Numbered from the stretch's first letter, positions 34,190 through 43,947 are shown. The stretch: DNA of 64,000 bases from Dongia_A sp964542425 (GCA_964542425.1 CAZIUB010000031.1:1-64000), one strand, 5' to 3'. Translations and numbers: made by a program. Notes: generated by a model not told the origin, from the sequence alone.

Positions 34190-35443
34190 CTATTTGATGC
34201 CGGTGATCTGCTCGACCGCGGCCTGGGCGCTCTTCAGGGCGTCTTCCGGCGACACGGCTCCGGCGACCGCCTTGGACAGCTCGATGCCAAAGGCATTCTC
34301 GATCTCGGGCCATTTCGGGTGACGCGGACGCGGCGTCGAAAAGTTGATCGCCTCCATCAAGATCGGGAAGTGGCGGAACTTTTCCTGCGCGGTCAATTCC
34401 GGATCGGTGAAAACCGAGAAGCGAACCGGCGGATTGCCGCGCGTCGCCGAGACCTTGATCTGCTCGGCCGAGGTCGCCCAGACCATGAAGTCGAAGGCTT
34501 CCTGCTTGTTCTTGGATGCCGACATGATGCCCATGGTCCAGTGCCCGATCTCCGATGAGCCGGCATGCGTACCCGACGGAATGGCCGAATAGGAGATCTT
34601 GCCGACCATCTTGGACTGGCTCGGGTCTTCGAAAGTGGCCACCCAATTCGGCCAGTTGATGGACGAGGCGGCGGTCCCGGCGGCCAAGGCCTGCCCAACC
34701 TCACTGGCGTTATAGCTCTCGACGCCCTTGGGCGAGACATCCCTCAGGGTCATGAAGGTTTTCATCGCGGCGGCGCCTTCGGGCGTGTCAATCGTCACCT
34801 TGGAGCGATCCGCGTTGAAGAGGTTGCCGCCATAAGACCAGAAGATCGGCATGAAATCAGCGACCACCGGGTTGCCCTGGCCACCGCGGAAGACATAGCC
34901 GAAATAACGGCCGCCGCCGGCCTCGGTCATGGCTTTGGCGGCATTGATCACGTCGTCCCAGGTCTTTGGTCCATTCGCCACGCCCTGCTCCGCGAATTTT
35001 GAGCCGTCATAGAAGAACATCTGGGCGTTGCCGACATAGGGAATGCAAACGAACGGGCCGGAATTGTAGGGGTTGCGGCAGACCGCCAGTGATTTTCCCA
35101 GAAAGTCGTTGTCGGGGCCGGGAACACCAGCCGCATTGAAGTACGGCGTCAGATCCTCGAGATGGCCGTTCTCGGCAAAAAACGGAATCCATGGATCGTC
35201 CATGAGCACGATGTCGAATGTGCCGGACTTTGTTTGGCCGGCATTGGCCGCCTGCTCGAAGACGTTGCTATAGGGCGCTTGGACAATCTCGGCCTTCGTG
35301 CCCTTCATCTGCGCGTAATCGGCGGCGGCGGCCCTCAGGCCGTCGCCCTCGGAGCCCGAAGGCACCAGAATCGTGATATCGGCCCAAGCCGCGCCGGCCA
35401 TCAGCGAGGCAAAAGCCACCGTCAGAAACAGATTGCGAACCAT
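34190..35443 (-). CDS. sugar ABC transporter substrate-binding protein
   Basis: A 417-residue periplasmic binding protein (family 1 type). Signal peptide about residues 1-22 (LTVAFASLMAGAAWA). The mature part has GSEGDGLRAAAADY, FDIVLMDDPWIPFFAENGHLEDL and AGGGRYFGYVFRGGQGNPVVAD, typical of oligosaccharide or polyol binders. GGGAGG precedes ATG 35443. It is the second gene of the operon, after the Gfo/Idh/MocA enzyme, and should define the imported sugar. Confidence 0.92.
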   Translation of the reverse strand: MVRNLFLTVAFASLMAGAAWADITILVPSGSEGDGLRAAAADYAQMKGTKAEIVQAPYSNVFEQAANAGQTKSGTFDIVLMDDPWIPFFAENGHLEDLTPYFNAAGVPGPDNDFLGKSLAVCRNPYNSGPFVCIPYVGNAQMFFYDGSKFAEQGVANGPKTWDDVINAAKAMTEAGGGRYFGYVFRGGQGNPVVADFMPIFWSYGGNLFNADRSKVTIDTPEGAAAMKTFMTLRDVSPKGVESYNASEVGQALAAGTAASSINWPNWVATFEDPSQSKMVGKISYSAIPSGTHAGSSEIGHWTMGIMSASKNKQEAFDFMVWATSAEQIKVSATRGNPPVRFSVFTDPELTAQEKFRHFPILMEAINFSTPRPRHPKWPEIENAFGIELSKAVAGAVSPEDALKSAQAAVEQITGIK

Positions 35444-35585
35444 TGCAGCCTCCCATTCTCGATTGCTTGCCAGAGGCCTCGTCTTTCCAGGGGGCCTCGA
35501 CCTGCCTGGCCGGCGCCGCAGGCTTCCTCGCCCGACACCATCGCCGCCCGATCCCTTCCACTCTAAACCTTGTCCACCCCCCTCT

Positions 35586-36794
35586 TCAAGCCGCCGCCGC
35601 GGTTTCCCTGATCTCGTTCAGCGTCACCGGTCGGCGCAACTCCGCCGAGCGCTGGATGGCTTCGAGTACCTCCGCCGCTCTCAGTCCATCCTCAAGCGAT
35701 CCGTTGGAAAAGGGCGTCCCGGATGCGATCGAGTCGAGAAACTCGGCGATCATGAATCCAAATGTCTCGGCGTATCCGACCGCCACGCCATCGTAGGGCA
35801 CGGGGAGATAGTCGCTGGCGTAGGGCGAGGCCGGGCGGTTCGCGACGGTGGCGAAGGTGCCGGGATTGGAACCGCCAGCGCGGGCGATCTGGTACTCGCC
35901 GGACGCGACCGAATTGTAGCGAACGGTTCCCCGCGTCGCGGACAGCGTGAACGACAGCGTGCTTCCGGAACCGATTGCGACCCGGCTGGCCGAGAACATG
36001 CCCTGGCAGCCGTTGGCGAAGCGCAGCAAGGCCGACGTCACGTCATCGGTGTCGACCGGCCGCTGTTCGTTGCTCAACGCCACATGGTCGTGTCCAAAAG
36101 TCGCCGCCATCGGGAGATATCGATTCGCAATAACGGTCGTGGCCGTGGCACCCAGGACCTCCGCTATTTCCCCGCAGACGAAACGAGCCGTGTCGATCGC
36201 ATGGGTTCCGATATCGGCGAGGGCGCCGCCGCCAGCCAAGTCGCGGACATAGCGCCAGGAATGCGGCAGCTCCGGATTAGCCGCGTACTCGCATTCATAC
36301 TGGACCAGAAGATGGATCGGATCGCCGATCTCGCCCGCCTTCACCAGGGCCCCGATCTCGGCGATCGCCGGAACGCGCCGGTAGTTGAAAACGGTGCCGG
36401 CGCTGACGCCGCTGTGTCTTGCTTGTTCGCACAAGGTGCTGGCGGCGGCGGCCGAAAGCGCCAGCGGCTTCTCGCACAGCACATGCTTTCCCGCCAGCAG
36501 CGCGGCCGAGACGACCTCGGCGTGCAGGTAATTCGGCAGCGCCACGCTGACGATCTTGATCCCCTTGTCGGCCATGACCTCGCGCCAGTCCGTGGCGATA
36601 CCGGCAAACCCGTAGGTCGCCGCAAGCTTCCGGGCGGCCTCGCCGCGGGCATCGCAGACGGTGGAGAGTTGGAGATCGAGCCGGGAAGCGAAACGGGGCA
36701 GATGGGCGCGGTAGCCCGATGCGTGCGCCGCCCCGATCATGCCGGCGCCGATGATGGCAATCCCGTGTCGATCCGGTTCCTGCTTTTCGGCCAT
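35586..36794 (-). CDS. Gfo/Idh/MocA family oxidoreductase
   Basis: A 402-residue NAD(P)-dependent sugar or inositol dehydrogenase-like protein: Rossmann motif AIIGAGMIGAAHASG near residue 13, HVLCEKPLALS (family Lys-Pro), FNYRRVPAI, and GGALADIGTHAIDTARFV with the catalytic Asp and His. It heads the minus-strand sugar operon. The promoter should lie between 36795 and 36960, where a palindromic repeat also sits. A different paralogue is at 11734. Confidence 0.9.
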   Translation of the reverse strand: MAEKQEPDRHGIAIIGAGMIGAAHASGYRAHLPRFASRLDLQLSTVCDARGEAARKLAATYGFAGIATDWREVMADKGIKIVSVALPNYLHAEVVSAALLAGKHVLCEKPLALSAAAASTLCEQARHSGVSAGTVFNYRRVPAIAEIGALVKAGEIGDPIHLLVQYECEYAANPELPHSWRYVRDLAGGGALADIGTHAIDTARFVCGEIAEVLGATATTVIANRYLPMAATFGHDHVALSNEQRPVDTDDVTSALLRFANGCQGMFSASRVAIGSGSTLSFTLSATRGTVRYNSVASGEYQIARAGGSNPGTFATVANRPASPYASDYLPVPYDGVAVGYAETFGFMIAEFLDSIASGTPFSNGSLEDGLRAAEVLEAIQRSAELRRPVTLNEIRETAAAA

Positions 36795-36817
36795 TTCCCG
36801 TTATCCCGCCGTCCATG

Positions 36818-36945
36818 GCGTCCTGGAGCGTGATGCGATCAAGCGCAATCGTCCCCCTCGCCTTAGGCAACCCTCTCCCCCGAATTCGGGGGAGAGGGAA
36901 GGGTGAGGGGGCGAGGCAACCTGATCGCATCCTGCTCCAGGCGCC
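36818..36945 (-). repeat. CCCTCTCCCCC palindromic intergenic repeat, copy A
   Basis: A nested inverted repeat. Outer arms GGCGTCCTGGAGC (36818) and GCTCCAGGCGCC (to 36945), then GATGCGATC against GATCGCATC, inner arms CCCTCTCCCCC and GGGGGAGAGGG around GAATTC. A related copy in opposite orientation lies at 37941, on the other side of the TerC gene. It is non-coding and could fold into a long RNA hairpin. Confidence 0.75.
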
Positions 36946-37021
36946 GGGATGCCACCCTCTGCCGGAAGCCTAGACCGGTGCCAGTCGCCTGAACAGTGGC
37001 GAGAGCAGGCCTTGCGCCATG

Positions 37022-37052
37022 ACATTAACGTAACAACATCCGTTACATTGAT
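37022..37052. promoter_or_regulatory. possible operator/promoter upstream of the TerC gene
   Basis: ATTAACGTAACAACATCCG and TTACATTGAT contain GTAAC (37030-37034) and GTTAC (37042-37046) as an inverted pair in an otherwise GC-rich region. It could be a small regulator site. I see no yybP-ykoY manganese riboswitch signature before the TerC gene. Confidence 0.25.
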
Positions 37053-37169
37053 CGAAAGGCCATTGTTCGAGACCGAGGCGCCTCGCCGAGGCCGATCCCC
37101 CGCGATCGGTCTTGCGCCGGGCCATTTCCTGCCCGATCTTGCGCCGGTTTCCGAATTCATGGTGGCGAA

Positions 37170-37925
37170 ATGGACTATTTGATCGTGCTCATCGGCGATC
37201 CGACGGCCTGGGTCGCGCTGGCGACCCTGATCGCGATGGAAGTGATCCTCGGGATCGACAATCTCCTTTTCATCTCGATCCTCACCAACAAGCTGCCCGA
37301 GGACCGGCGCCGGCGCGCGCGGCGGTTGGGAATCGGGCTGGCGCTGGTCATGCGCCTGGCCCTGCTGTCGATGATCTTCGTGATTGTCCGGCTCACCCAG
37401 CCGATCGTCACGCTGTTCGGCCAGCCCTTCTCCTGGCGCGACATCATCCTGATCGCCGGCGGTCTCTTCCTGCTCTGGAAGGCGACCAAGGAGATCCACC
37501 ACAACGTCGATCCGGAGGCCGGCGCCGAGGATCAAATCTTCGACACCTCGAAACCGAGCCTCGGATTCTCGGCTGCGATCGGCCAGATCATCGCGCTCGA
37601 CCTCGTGTTCTCGGTCGATTCCATCCTGACGGCGGTGGGAATGACCGATCATGTGCCGATCATGATCGTCGCGGTCGTGGTGGCGGTGATCGTGATGCTG
37701 GTCGCCTCCGAACCATTGGCGAATTTCATCGGCAAGCATCCGACCGTGGTGATGCTGGCGCTTGGTTTTCTGCTCATGATCGGAATGACCCTGATCGCGG
37801 AAGGCTTCGGCGTGCATGTTCCGAAAGGCTATATCTACACCGCGATGGCGTTCTCGGCGGCGATCGAGGCGCTCAATATTTTCGCGCGGGCGAGGCGCGC
37901 GCGGGTCGCGGCCAAAGCGCGCTGA
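37170..37925 (+). CDS. TerC family integral membrane protein
   Basis: The 251-residue inner-membrane protein has about seven helices with TerC/YjbE-type motifs: MEVILGIDNLLFISILTNKLP near residue 21 and IGQIIALDLVFSVDSILTAVG near residue 140, each with the conserved acidic and Asn/Asp residues in the membrane. Members export manganese or protect against metal or tellurite stress. ATG at 37170 fits the family start. It is the only gene between the sugar operon and the sarcosine region, flanked by two inverted palindromic repeats. Confidence 0.9.
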   Translation: MDYLIVLIGDPTAWVALATLIAMEVILGIDNLLFISILTNKLPEDRRRRARRLGIGLALVMRLALLSMIFVIVRLTQPIVTLFGQPFSWRDIILIAGGLFLLWKATKEIHHNVDPEAGAEDQIFDTSKPSLGFSAAIGQIIALDLVFSVDSILTAVGMTDHVPIMIVAVVVAVIVMLVASEPLANFIGKHPTVVMLALGFLLMIGMTLIAEGFGVHVPKGYIYTAMAFSAAIEALNIFARARRARVAAKAR

Positions 37926-37940
37926 ACGGGCATCGACCCA

Positions 37941-38108
37941 AGGCGGTTTGCGATTAGGTTGCGTCGCCCCCTCACCCTTCCCTCTCCCCCGCGAGGCGCG
38001 GGGGAGAGGGTTGCGAAGGGTTGGCCCACGGGCCGAAGGCGCGTGGGCTTACCCGGAGCTGGGTGAGGGGGAGGACTATTCCATTCAATCGCGTTCTGCT
38101 CTAAGGCG
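37941..38108 (+). repeat. CCCTCTCCCCC palindromic intergenic repeat, copy B
   Basis: Same family as 36818-36945 in opposite orientation. GGTTGCGTCGCCCCCTCACC, TTCCCTCTCCCCCG and GGGGGAGAGGGTTGCGAA form the inner hairpin; GCGTTCTGCTCTAAGGCGCC ends the unit. An extra stretch (about 38010-38060) containing GGGTTGGCCCACGGGCCGA and GCTGGGTGAGGGGGAGG makes it longer than copy A. Confidence 0.72.
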
Positions 38109-38117
38109 CCCCGGCGG

Positions 38118-40535
38118 TCAGGCGCGAAGTCGCGCCCCCTTCGGGTCGTGTGCGGGCTCGGGCAAGATGCGGGCGGGCCTTGGCTCGCCAATCACGCTCA
38201 CCATTAGGTCACCCCTTTCGAGCGCTACCGTCTTTTCCACATAGGCCATGGCCAGGCTCTGGCCCACATGATGGCCGTAGGACCCGGAAGTCACGAAGCC
38301 GACGCGCTTTTCGCCTTGCCAGACCGGTTCGAAGCCGGTCGCATCCGAATCCAACGCGTCGATCGCCAGGGTCACCAACATCTGGTCGGGACCGTTGTCG
38401 CGCGCCTTGAGGGCCGCATCGCGACCGATGAATTCGCCCTTGTCGAAGGCGATGAAGCGGTCGAGCCCGGACATCGCCGGGGTATAGGATTGAGCGAACT
38501 CGGTTGACCAGATTCCATAGCTTTTCTCGAGGCGCAGGCTGTCGACGGCCCGGTCGCCGATGGGTCCGAGCCCGAACTCGGCGCCCGCCGCCATCAGCGC
38601 ACCATAGAGTGCCCGCTGCTGGCTCGCCTTCACGTTGATCTCGTAGCCAAGCTCGCCGGTGATCGCGAGCCGGGCCACGAAGGCCTCGCCAAGGCCGATT
38701 TCCAGAGGGCGGCAGGACAGAAAGGGAAAAGCAGTGTTGGAGACATCCGCATCCGTGACTAGGCCAAGAATGTCGCGCGATCTGGGCCCCGACAAAAGGA
38801 AACCCATCCATTCGTCGGACAGATTGCGAAGGCTGACGCCACGATCCGGCAGGTGCTCGGCGAACCAGCGCATGTGCCATTCCTGGAGATAATAGGCACC
38901 GACGATCCAAAATCGGTCCTCCTCCATGCGGCCGACGGTCAAATCGCCCATCAGCCTTCCCGCTTGATTGAGCATCGGGGCAAGCTTGACCTTGCCGATT
39001 CCGGGCAGCCGACTGGAGAGCAGCCAATCCAGCCAGGTCGGCGCGCCGGGACCGGAAACCTCGTATCGCGCGTAGACGGCGGTTTCGAAGAGGCTCGCCG
39101 TCTCGCGGGTCACTCTCACCTCTCGTCCGACGAAATCATGCGCGTTCGAGCGCCGTGGCGAGGGAATCTCGACGAAATCGCCTTGGCCGCGCGCGAAGTA
39201 CAGCGGCATCTCCATGCCCCGATTGACGCCAAATCGCGCGCCTTCGGCCTGCAGCGCATCGTAACATGGCGACGTTTTCAGCGGCCTTCCGGCGGGCAAC
39301 TCCTCGTTGGGATAGGCGAGCACGAAGCGGCGCGCGTAGAACTGACCGGTCATGGCCTTGAGATAGGAATCCTCCGCGGCGAAAGAGGCGTAGCGGGCGA
39401 CATCCATTCCGAATACGTCGGCGCCGGGATCGCCTTCGATCATCCAATTGGCGAGTGCCAAGCCAATCGCCCCGCCTTGCGAAAAGCCAGCCATGCAGCC
39501 GCAGGCGACCCAGAAATTTCGCAGGCCCGGCACCCGGCCGATGAGCGGGTTGCCGTCGGGCGTGAAGGTGAAGGCGCCGTTCACCCATCGCTTGATGCCC
39601 ACGTTCTTCAGGGCCGGGAAACTCTCGAAACCGATGGCGAGCTCATCGGCGATGCGGTCGATCTCGGGTGGGATCAATTCCATCCCGTAATCCCAATCGG
39701 CACCCTCCACGTGCCAATGCCTTGGATTGCGTTCGTAGACGCCCAAGAGCACACCCTTGCGCTCTTGACGTAGGTAGGTAAATCCCTCGAGATCGGTGAC
39801 GGCCGGCATTTCCTTGCCATGGGCCACGATTTCCGGCACGTCGTCGGTCACCAAGTAATGGTGCTGCATCGGCGTGACCGGCAGGTTGATCCCGGCCATG
39901 CGCCCGACCTTGCGCGCCCATAGACCGGCGGCGTTCACGACATGCTCGGCGACGATGGTGCCTTGCTCGGTGATGATCGACCAACTTCCATCTCCACGCG
40001 CCTCGAGTGCGGTCACCCGATTGCGCAGGATGATTTCGGCACCGCGCCGCTTCGCGGCACCGGCATAGGCGTGGGTCGCACCGTGTGGGTCCAGATGACC
40101 CTCCTGCGGGTCGAAGAGGCCGCCATGGAAACGCGACGCATCGACGATCGGGCACAAGGACGCGATTTCCTTGGGCGTGACCAAGTGGGATTCCATGTCC
40201 AGAGTCTGGAACAGGGATCGCTCGGCCTTGAGCCATTCCCACCGCTCGCGTGTCATCGCCAAATTGAGGCCGCCGGTCATGTGGAGGCCGACGCTTTGCC
40301 CGCTTTCCTGCTCGATCTCCTTGTACAGGCGGATGGTGTAACCCTGGAGTGCCGCGATATTGTGGTCGTCGTTGATGGCGTGGAAGCCGCCCGCCGCGTG
40401 CCAGGTCGAGCCGGCGGTCAGTTCCGCCCGCTCGATCAGGGCGGAATCGGTCCAGCCGAACTTGGTCAGATGGTAGAGGACGCTGGTCCCGACGATGCCA
40501 CCGCCGATGATGATGGCCCGGTAATGCGATTTCAT
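38118..40535 (-). CDS. dimethylglycine/sarcosine dehydrogenase-like FAD enzyme with GcvT domain
   Basis: An 805-residue two-domain flavoprotein. Residues about 1-390 are a DAO-type FAD domain (IIIGGGIVGTSVLYHLTKFG at residues 8-27, with GSTWHAAGGFHA, the covalent-FAD His region). Residues about 420-800 are aminomethyltransferase-like (VTRETASLFETAVYARYEVS, LSCRPLEIGLGEAFVARL, GELGYEINV) and bind tetrahydrofolate. The architecture matches dimethylglycine and sarcosine dehydrogenases, which demethylate an N-methyl amine and pass the C1 unit to folate. It ends the minus-strand sox cluster, 21 bases behind soxG, so dimethylglycine is the likely substrate. Confidence 0.9.
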   Translation of the reverse strand: MKSHYRAIIIGGGIVGTSVLYHLTKFGWTDSALIERAELTAGSTWHAAGGFHAINDDHNIAALQGYTIRLYKEIEQESGQSVGLHMTGGLNLAMTRERWEWLKAERSLFQTLDMESHLVTPKEIASLCPIVDASRFHGGLFDPQEGHLDPHGATHAYAGAAKRRGAEIILRNRVTALEARGDGSWSIITEQGTIVAEHVVNAAGLWARKVGRMAGINLPVTPMQHHYLVTDDVPEIVAHGKEMPAVTDLEGFTYLRQERKGVLLGVYERNPRHWHVEGADWDYGMELIPPEIDRIADELAIGFESFPALKNVGIKRWVNGAFTFTPDGNPLIGRVPGLRNFWVACGCMAGFSQGGAIGLALANWMIEGDPGADVFGMDVARYASFAAEDSYLKAMTGQFYARRFVLAYPNEELPAGRPLKTSPCYDALQAEGARFGVNRGMEMPLYFARGQGDFVEIPSPRRSNAHDFVGREVRVTRETASLFETAVYARYEVSGPGAPTWLDWLLSSRLPGIGKVKLAPMLNQAGRLMGDLTVGRMEEDRFWIVGAYYLQEWHMRWFAEHLPDRGVSLRNLSDEWMGFLLSGPRSRDILGLVTDADVSNTAFPFLSCRPLEIGLGEAFVARLAITGELGYEINVKASQQRALYGALMAAGAEFGLGPIGDRAVDSLRLEKSYGIWSTEFAQSYTPAMSGLDRFIAFDKGEFIGRDAALKARDNGPDQMLVTLAIDALDSDATGFEPVWQGEKRVGFVTSGSYGHHVGQSLAMAYVEKTVALERGDLMVSVIGEPRPARILPEPAHDPKGARLRA

Positions 40536-40556
40536 GCCAATCGCCTCGTTTCCAGA

Positions 40557-41084
40557 TCATTCCGTCGCGGCCGCAAGCCAGCGCCAAAGCGCCGCGGCCA
40601 ACGGCCGATCGACATGCAGGCGCCAGCCCTGACCGCGCCGCGACACGGCGAGGCGGGTTCCGGCGAAAATCATCATCGCGGATTCGACGGCCCGGGCGAC
40701 GGGAGCGGCGAAATCGTAGCCGCAACCGCGCGCCATCAGGCGATCGGCGCCCGGTCCGGTGACATCGAGCAGAACCATTCCATCGGAGACATCGGTGATC
40801 GCATGGCCATCGGGCGACCACCCGAATTCGGCGGCTTCGATTTCCGGCGAGACCTGGAGAAGGCGATCCTTAGCCAGGCGCAACCGGTAGCGGGAATCCG
40901 GGCAGGAATCGCGCGGACCTCGGATCGGCACGTCGCCATGAATGCGCTCGAACGACCCAAAATCACCGCTCACCAGCCAGATGGTCTTGGTCGTGCCGTC
41001 CGCCGTCACGCGCAAGCCATCGCTGGCAAGCGAGGCGTGCGGCCAATCCGGAACAGGCGACCAGAAGGCGCCGCGATCAGGCAT
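40557..41084 (-). CDS. soxG: sarcosine oxidase gamma subunit
   Basis: A 175-residue SoxG homologue, the small gamma subunit of heterotetrameric sarcosine oxidase, related to a GcvT half. It begins DRGAFWSPVPDWPHASLASDG and includes ITDVSDGMVLLDVTGPGADRLMARG in two parts, typical of the family. GGGAGG precedes ATG 41084. The start overlaps the end of soxA by eight bases. Confidence 0.82.
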   Translation of the reverse strand: MPDRGAFWSPVPDWPHASLASDGLRVTADGTTKTIWLVSGDFGSFERIHGDVPIRGPRDSCPDSRYRLRLAKDRLLQVSPEIEAAEFGWSPDGHAITDVSDGMVLLDVTGPGADRLMARGCGYDFAAPVARAVESAMMIFAGTRLAVSRRGQGWRLHVDRPLAAALWRWLAAATE

Positions 41085-43947
41085 GCAGGCGCCTCCCTTC
41101 CGGGTCAAGGAAACAGGGTGCGGCAATTCGCCCGGTCAGACGCTCGCCAAGATGCTCGAAGACCATTGCCTCGCCGATGCGGGCGAGCCCGTTCTCGACC
41201 AGGCCAAGGGCGATCGGCCGGCCCAGGGTGGGAGAACGGAAGCCGGTCGTGACAAGGCCCAAACTTCGCCGCCGGTCTTGCGCGGCTTCAATCGCGTGCG
41301 CGCCCGGGGGCAGGATCCTGTCACCTTCGACGGCAATGCCGACGAGCTGCCGGCGGTCATGTCTGGTCGCGGCCGGCGTGAACAGCGAGCGATCGCCGAC
41401 ATAGGCATCCTGACGCTTTTCGCGCGGGCCAGGCATGCCGATGTCGTGGGGCATGGTCTCACCATCGGTATCCTGTCCGACGATGATGTAGCCCTTTTCC
41501 GCGCGCAGGACGGAGAGCGCCTCGACGCCGATCGGCTGCGCGCCTAGGGTCCGCGCTTTCCGCCAGAGCCCTGTTACCAGGTTTGCCGGTAGGGATATCT
41601 CATAGCTCCGTTCGCCGATGAAGCTGACGCGCGAGACGCGCACATTGCGCCCCATGAACATGCCCTCGCGCATCGCCATATGGGGCAACGCGGTGTCCTC
41701 GGTCGGAATGCCGAAATCGAGCGCATCGATCACCGATCGCGAGCGGGGGCCGGCAATCGCGATGGTCGCCCAATGGGGCGTTGCGTCATGGACAAAGACG
41801 CCGCGCGTGTCGAAACGATCCTGCCGCCATTCCTCGAAATGGGAAGCGACCATAGCGACATGAGAACTGGAGCAGGAAACGACAAATCGCTCGGGCGCCA
41901 AGCGCAGCACGACACTATCGTCCATGATCACGCCGCCCTCGTTCAACATCAGGCCGTAGCGCAGCCGGCCCGGCAGGAGCGTGGACATGCGGGTGTAGAA
42001 CACGAAATCGAGGAGGGAAGCGGCACCAGGGCCGATCACCTCGACCTTGCCCAGCGAGGAACCATCGAAAACGATCGCATCGGAACGCGCGCGCAGGCAT
42101 TCGGCCGCAATGGCATTCTTGTCGGCGCCATACCAGGCCGGGCGCAGGATGCCGCCGTATTCGCGGAAATACGCGCCTTCGTCGCGATGGACGCTCTCGG
42201 CCGGCAAGCGGCGGATTGGCGTGTGCAATTCGCCGCGCAAGGGTCCGGCGATCGTTGCCATCGAAACCGGCGCGTAAGGCGGCCGGAATGTGGTCAACCC
42301 CAGCGCGGATATGTCGCGCCCGGTCGTTGCCGCCAACACGGCAAGCCCGTTCAGATTGGATGTCTTGCCCTGGTCGGTGGCCATGCCGAGCGTGGTGTAG
42401 CGCTTCAGGTGCTCGACCGAGGCAAAGTTCTCGCGAACCGCCAGTCCCACGTCGCCCATCGTGACGTCGTTTTGCAGGTCAACCCAGACGCGCCTATTGC
42501 GGGAAGGCGGTGGGAGGATGACGCCATTGCCCCATTGTATCGACAGGGCCCTCGTCGTCGGGGCATCGCTCGTTGTGCCGCCGCCAGCGGCGTGGCCCTC
42601 GGCCAAGGCCCGGGCCAGATCGAAGGTTCCGCGCGCCGCGCCTGCGACCGCCACGCCATCGACGGGATCGCCGGGAAGGAAGGCGCCGATCGCGGGATCC
42701 CAGCGTGGCCTGCCGCCCGCCTGGCAATAGAGATGGATGCTTGGCGTCCACCCGCCGGAAGTGAAAACGAAATCGGCGGGGATCTCCTCGCCGTTGTCGA
42801 GCTTGGCCGCGGTGACGCCTCTTGCGCCTTGGGCCCATTTGACGCTGGTCGCGAAGCGCAACCCGATTCCCGCCTTGGCTGCTTCGGCGGCGATGGCGCC
42901 GGCCGGCCGCTGATCCACGATCGTCACCTTGGAGCCGAGAGTGTTGAGCGCGAGCGCGAGTTCGTAAGGCGTGTCGTTAGCGGTGGCGATGACCACCTTC
43001 TCACCCAGGCGCAATGCCTGGCGCCGCAGATAGGAGAGTGCTGCGCCGGCCAGCATGATTCCGGGCCGGTCGTTGTCGGCGAACAGCATTGGGCGCTCGA
43101 TGGCGCCGGTCGCGACGATCACCTTACCCGCCCGCACGCGCCAAACACATTCGCCATTGCCGTCGGCGCCTTTTGGCAGGCCGCGCTCGACGATCGCCAC
43201 CTCGTTATGGTCATAGATGCCAAAGGCGGTCGAGCGAAGAAGGAACGTCGCGCCCCCCTCGCGAAGCTTGCGCTCGGCCTCGGCGATCCAGTTCCCGGCG
43301 GGCTCGCCATTGATTTCGGCCTCTCGGCTCGACAGCATGCCGCCGGGCCTGGATTGCTCGTCGATCACCATGATGCGCTTGCCCGCGCGCATTGAGGCCA
43401 GGGCGGCGGCGAGCCCGGCGGCACCCGCGCCGATCACGCAACAATCGACATTGGCGAAACGATGCGCGGCCATGCCCTCGCGCTGGTCCGGATCGAGCCG
43501 GCCCCATCCGGCCATTGCCCGGATGCGCGCTTCGTAAAAGCGCCAATTGGGCCACATGAAGGTCTTGTAATAGAACGCGGCGGGGATGAAGCGGGCGAAT
43601 CGATCGATGAAGGCCAGCCGGTCATGCGCCGCAGAACCCAGCGCATGGATGGATGCGATCGCCATGCCCTCGGCCAGGGGTTCGATGGTCGCATGCGCGT
43701 TGGGATCGTGGCGGGACCCGTGACGCAAATCCAGGGTCGCGTTGGGTTCCTCGATCCCGGCGGAAAAAACGCCGCGCGGGCGGTGATACTTGAAGCTTCG
43801 CCCGACGATCCTGACATTGTTGGCAAGGAGCGCCGAGGCGATGGTGTCTCCGGCCAGGCCGGACAGATGACGGCCATCGAAGGTGAAGCCGATCGGCGAT
43901 CGCCGATCGATCTCGCCGCCCGAGGGCAGTCTGATAACGCCGCTCAT
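41077..43947 (-). CDS. soxA: sarcosine oxidase alpha subunit
   Basis: The 956-residue alpha subunit of the sarcosine oxidase complex, which turns sarcosine, O2 and folate into glycine, H2O2 and methylene-THF. The N-terminal region (RSPIGFTFDGRHLSGLAGDT) is the ferredoxin-like part, then a dinucleotide-binding motif GAGAAGLAAALASM at residues 173-186, NAD/FAD domain with ATGAIERPMLFADNDRPGIM, and a C-terminal GcvT domain (about residue 570 onward). ATG at 43947 overlaps soxD by four bases; the open frame beyond is the shadow of soxD. Confidence 0.95.
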   Translation of the reverse strand: MSGVIRLPSGGEIDRRSPIGFTFDGRHLSGLAGDTIASALLANNVRIVGRSFKYHRPRGVFSAGIEEPNATLDLRHGSRHDPNAHATIEPLAEGMAIASIHALGSAAHDRLAFIDRFARFIPAAFYYKTFMWPNWRFYEARIRAMAGWGRLDPDQREGMAAHRFANVDCCVIGAGAAGLAAALASMRAGKRIMVIDEQSRPGGMLSSREAEINGEPAGNWIAEAERKLREGGATFLLRSTAFGIYDHNEVAIVERGLPKGADGNGECVWRVRAGKVIVATGAIERPMLFADNDRPGIMLAGAALSYLRRQALRLGEKVVIATANDTPYELALALNTLGSKVTIVDQRPAGAIAAEAAKAGIGLRFATSVKWAQGARGVTAAKLDNGEEIPADFVFTSGGWTPSIHLYCQAGGRPRWDPAIGAFLPGDPVDGVAVAGAARGTFDLARALAEGHAAGGGTTSDAPTTRALSIQWGNGVILPPPSRNRRVWVDLQNDVTMGDVGLAVRENFASVEHLKRYTTLGMATDQGKTSNLNGLAVLAATTGRDISALGLTTFRPPYAPVSMATIAGPLRGELHTPIRRLPAESVHRDEGAYFREYGGILRPAWYGADKNAIAAECLRARSDAIVFDGSSLGKVEVIGPGAASLLDFVFYTRMSTLLPGRLRYGLMLNEGGVIMDDSVVLRLAPERFVVSCSSSHVAMVASHFEEWRQDRFDTRGVFVHDATPHWATIAIAGPRSRSVIDALDFGIPTEDTALPHMAMREGMFMGRNVRVSRVSFIGERSYEISLPANLVTGLWRKARTLGAQPIGVEALSVLRAEKGYIIVGQDTDGETMPHDIGMPGPREKRQDAYVGDRSLFTPAATRHDRRQLVGIAVEGDRILPPGAHAIEAAQDRRRSLGLVTTGFRSPTLGRPIALGLVENGLARIGEAMVFEHLGERLTGRIAAPCFLDPEGRRLHA

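Noticed and set aside
36960..37169. yybP-ykoY manganese riboswitch before terC (also checked before the GDT1 gene at 57404)
   Set aside because: No recognisable conserved loop sequences in either leader by eye; a covariance-model search would be decisive.
41680..43395. 571-codon plus-strand frame opposite soxA
   Set aside because: Antisense shadow of the sarcosine oxidase alpha gene, with no recognisable domain.
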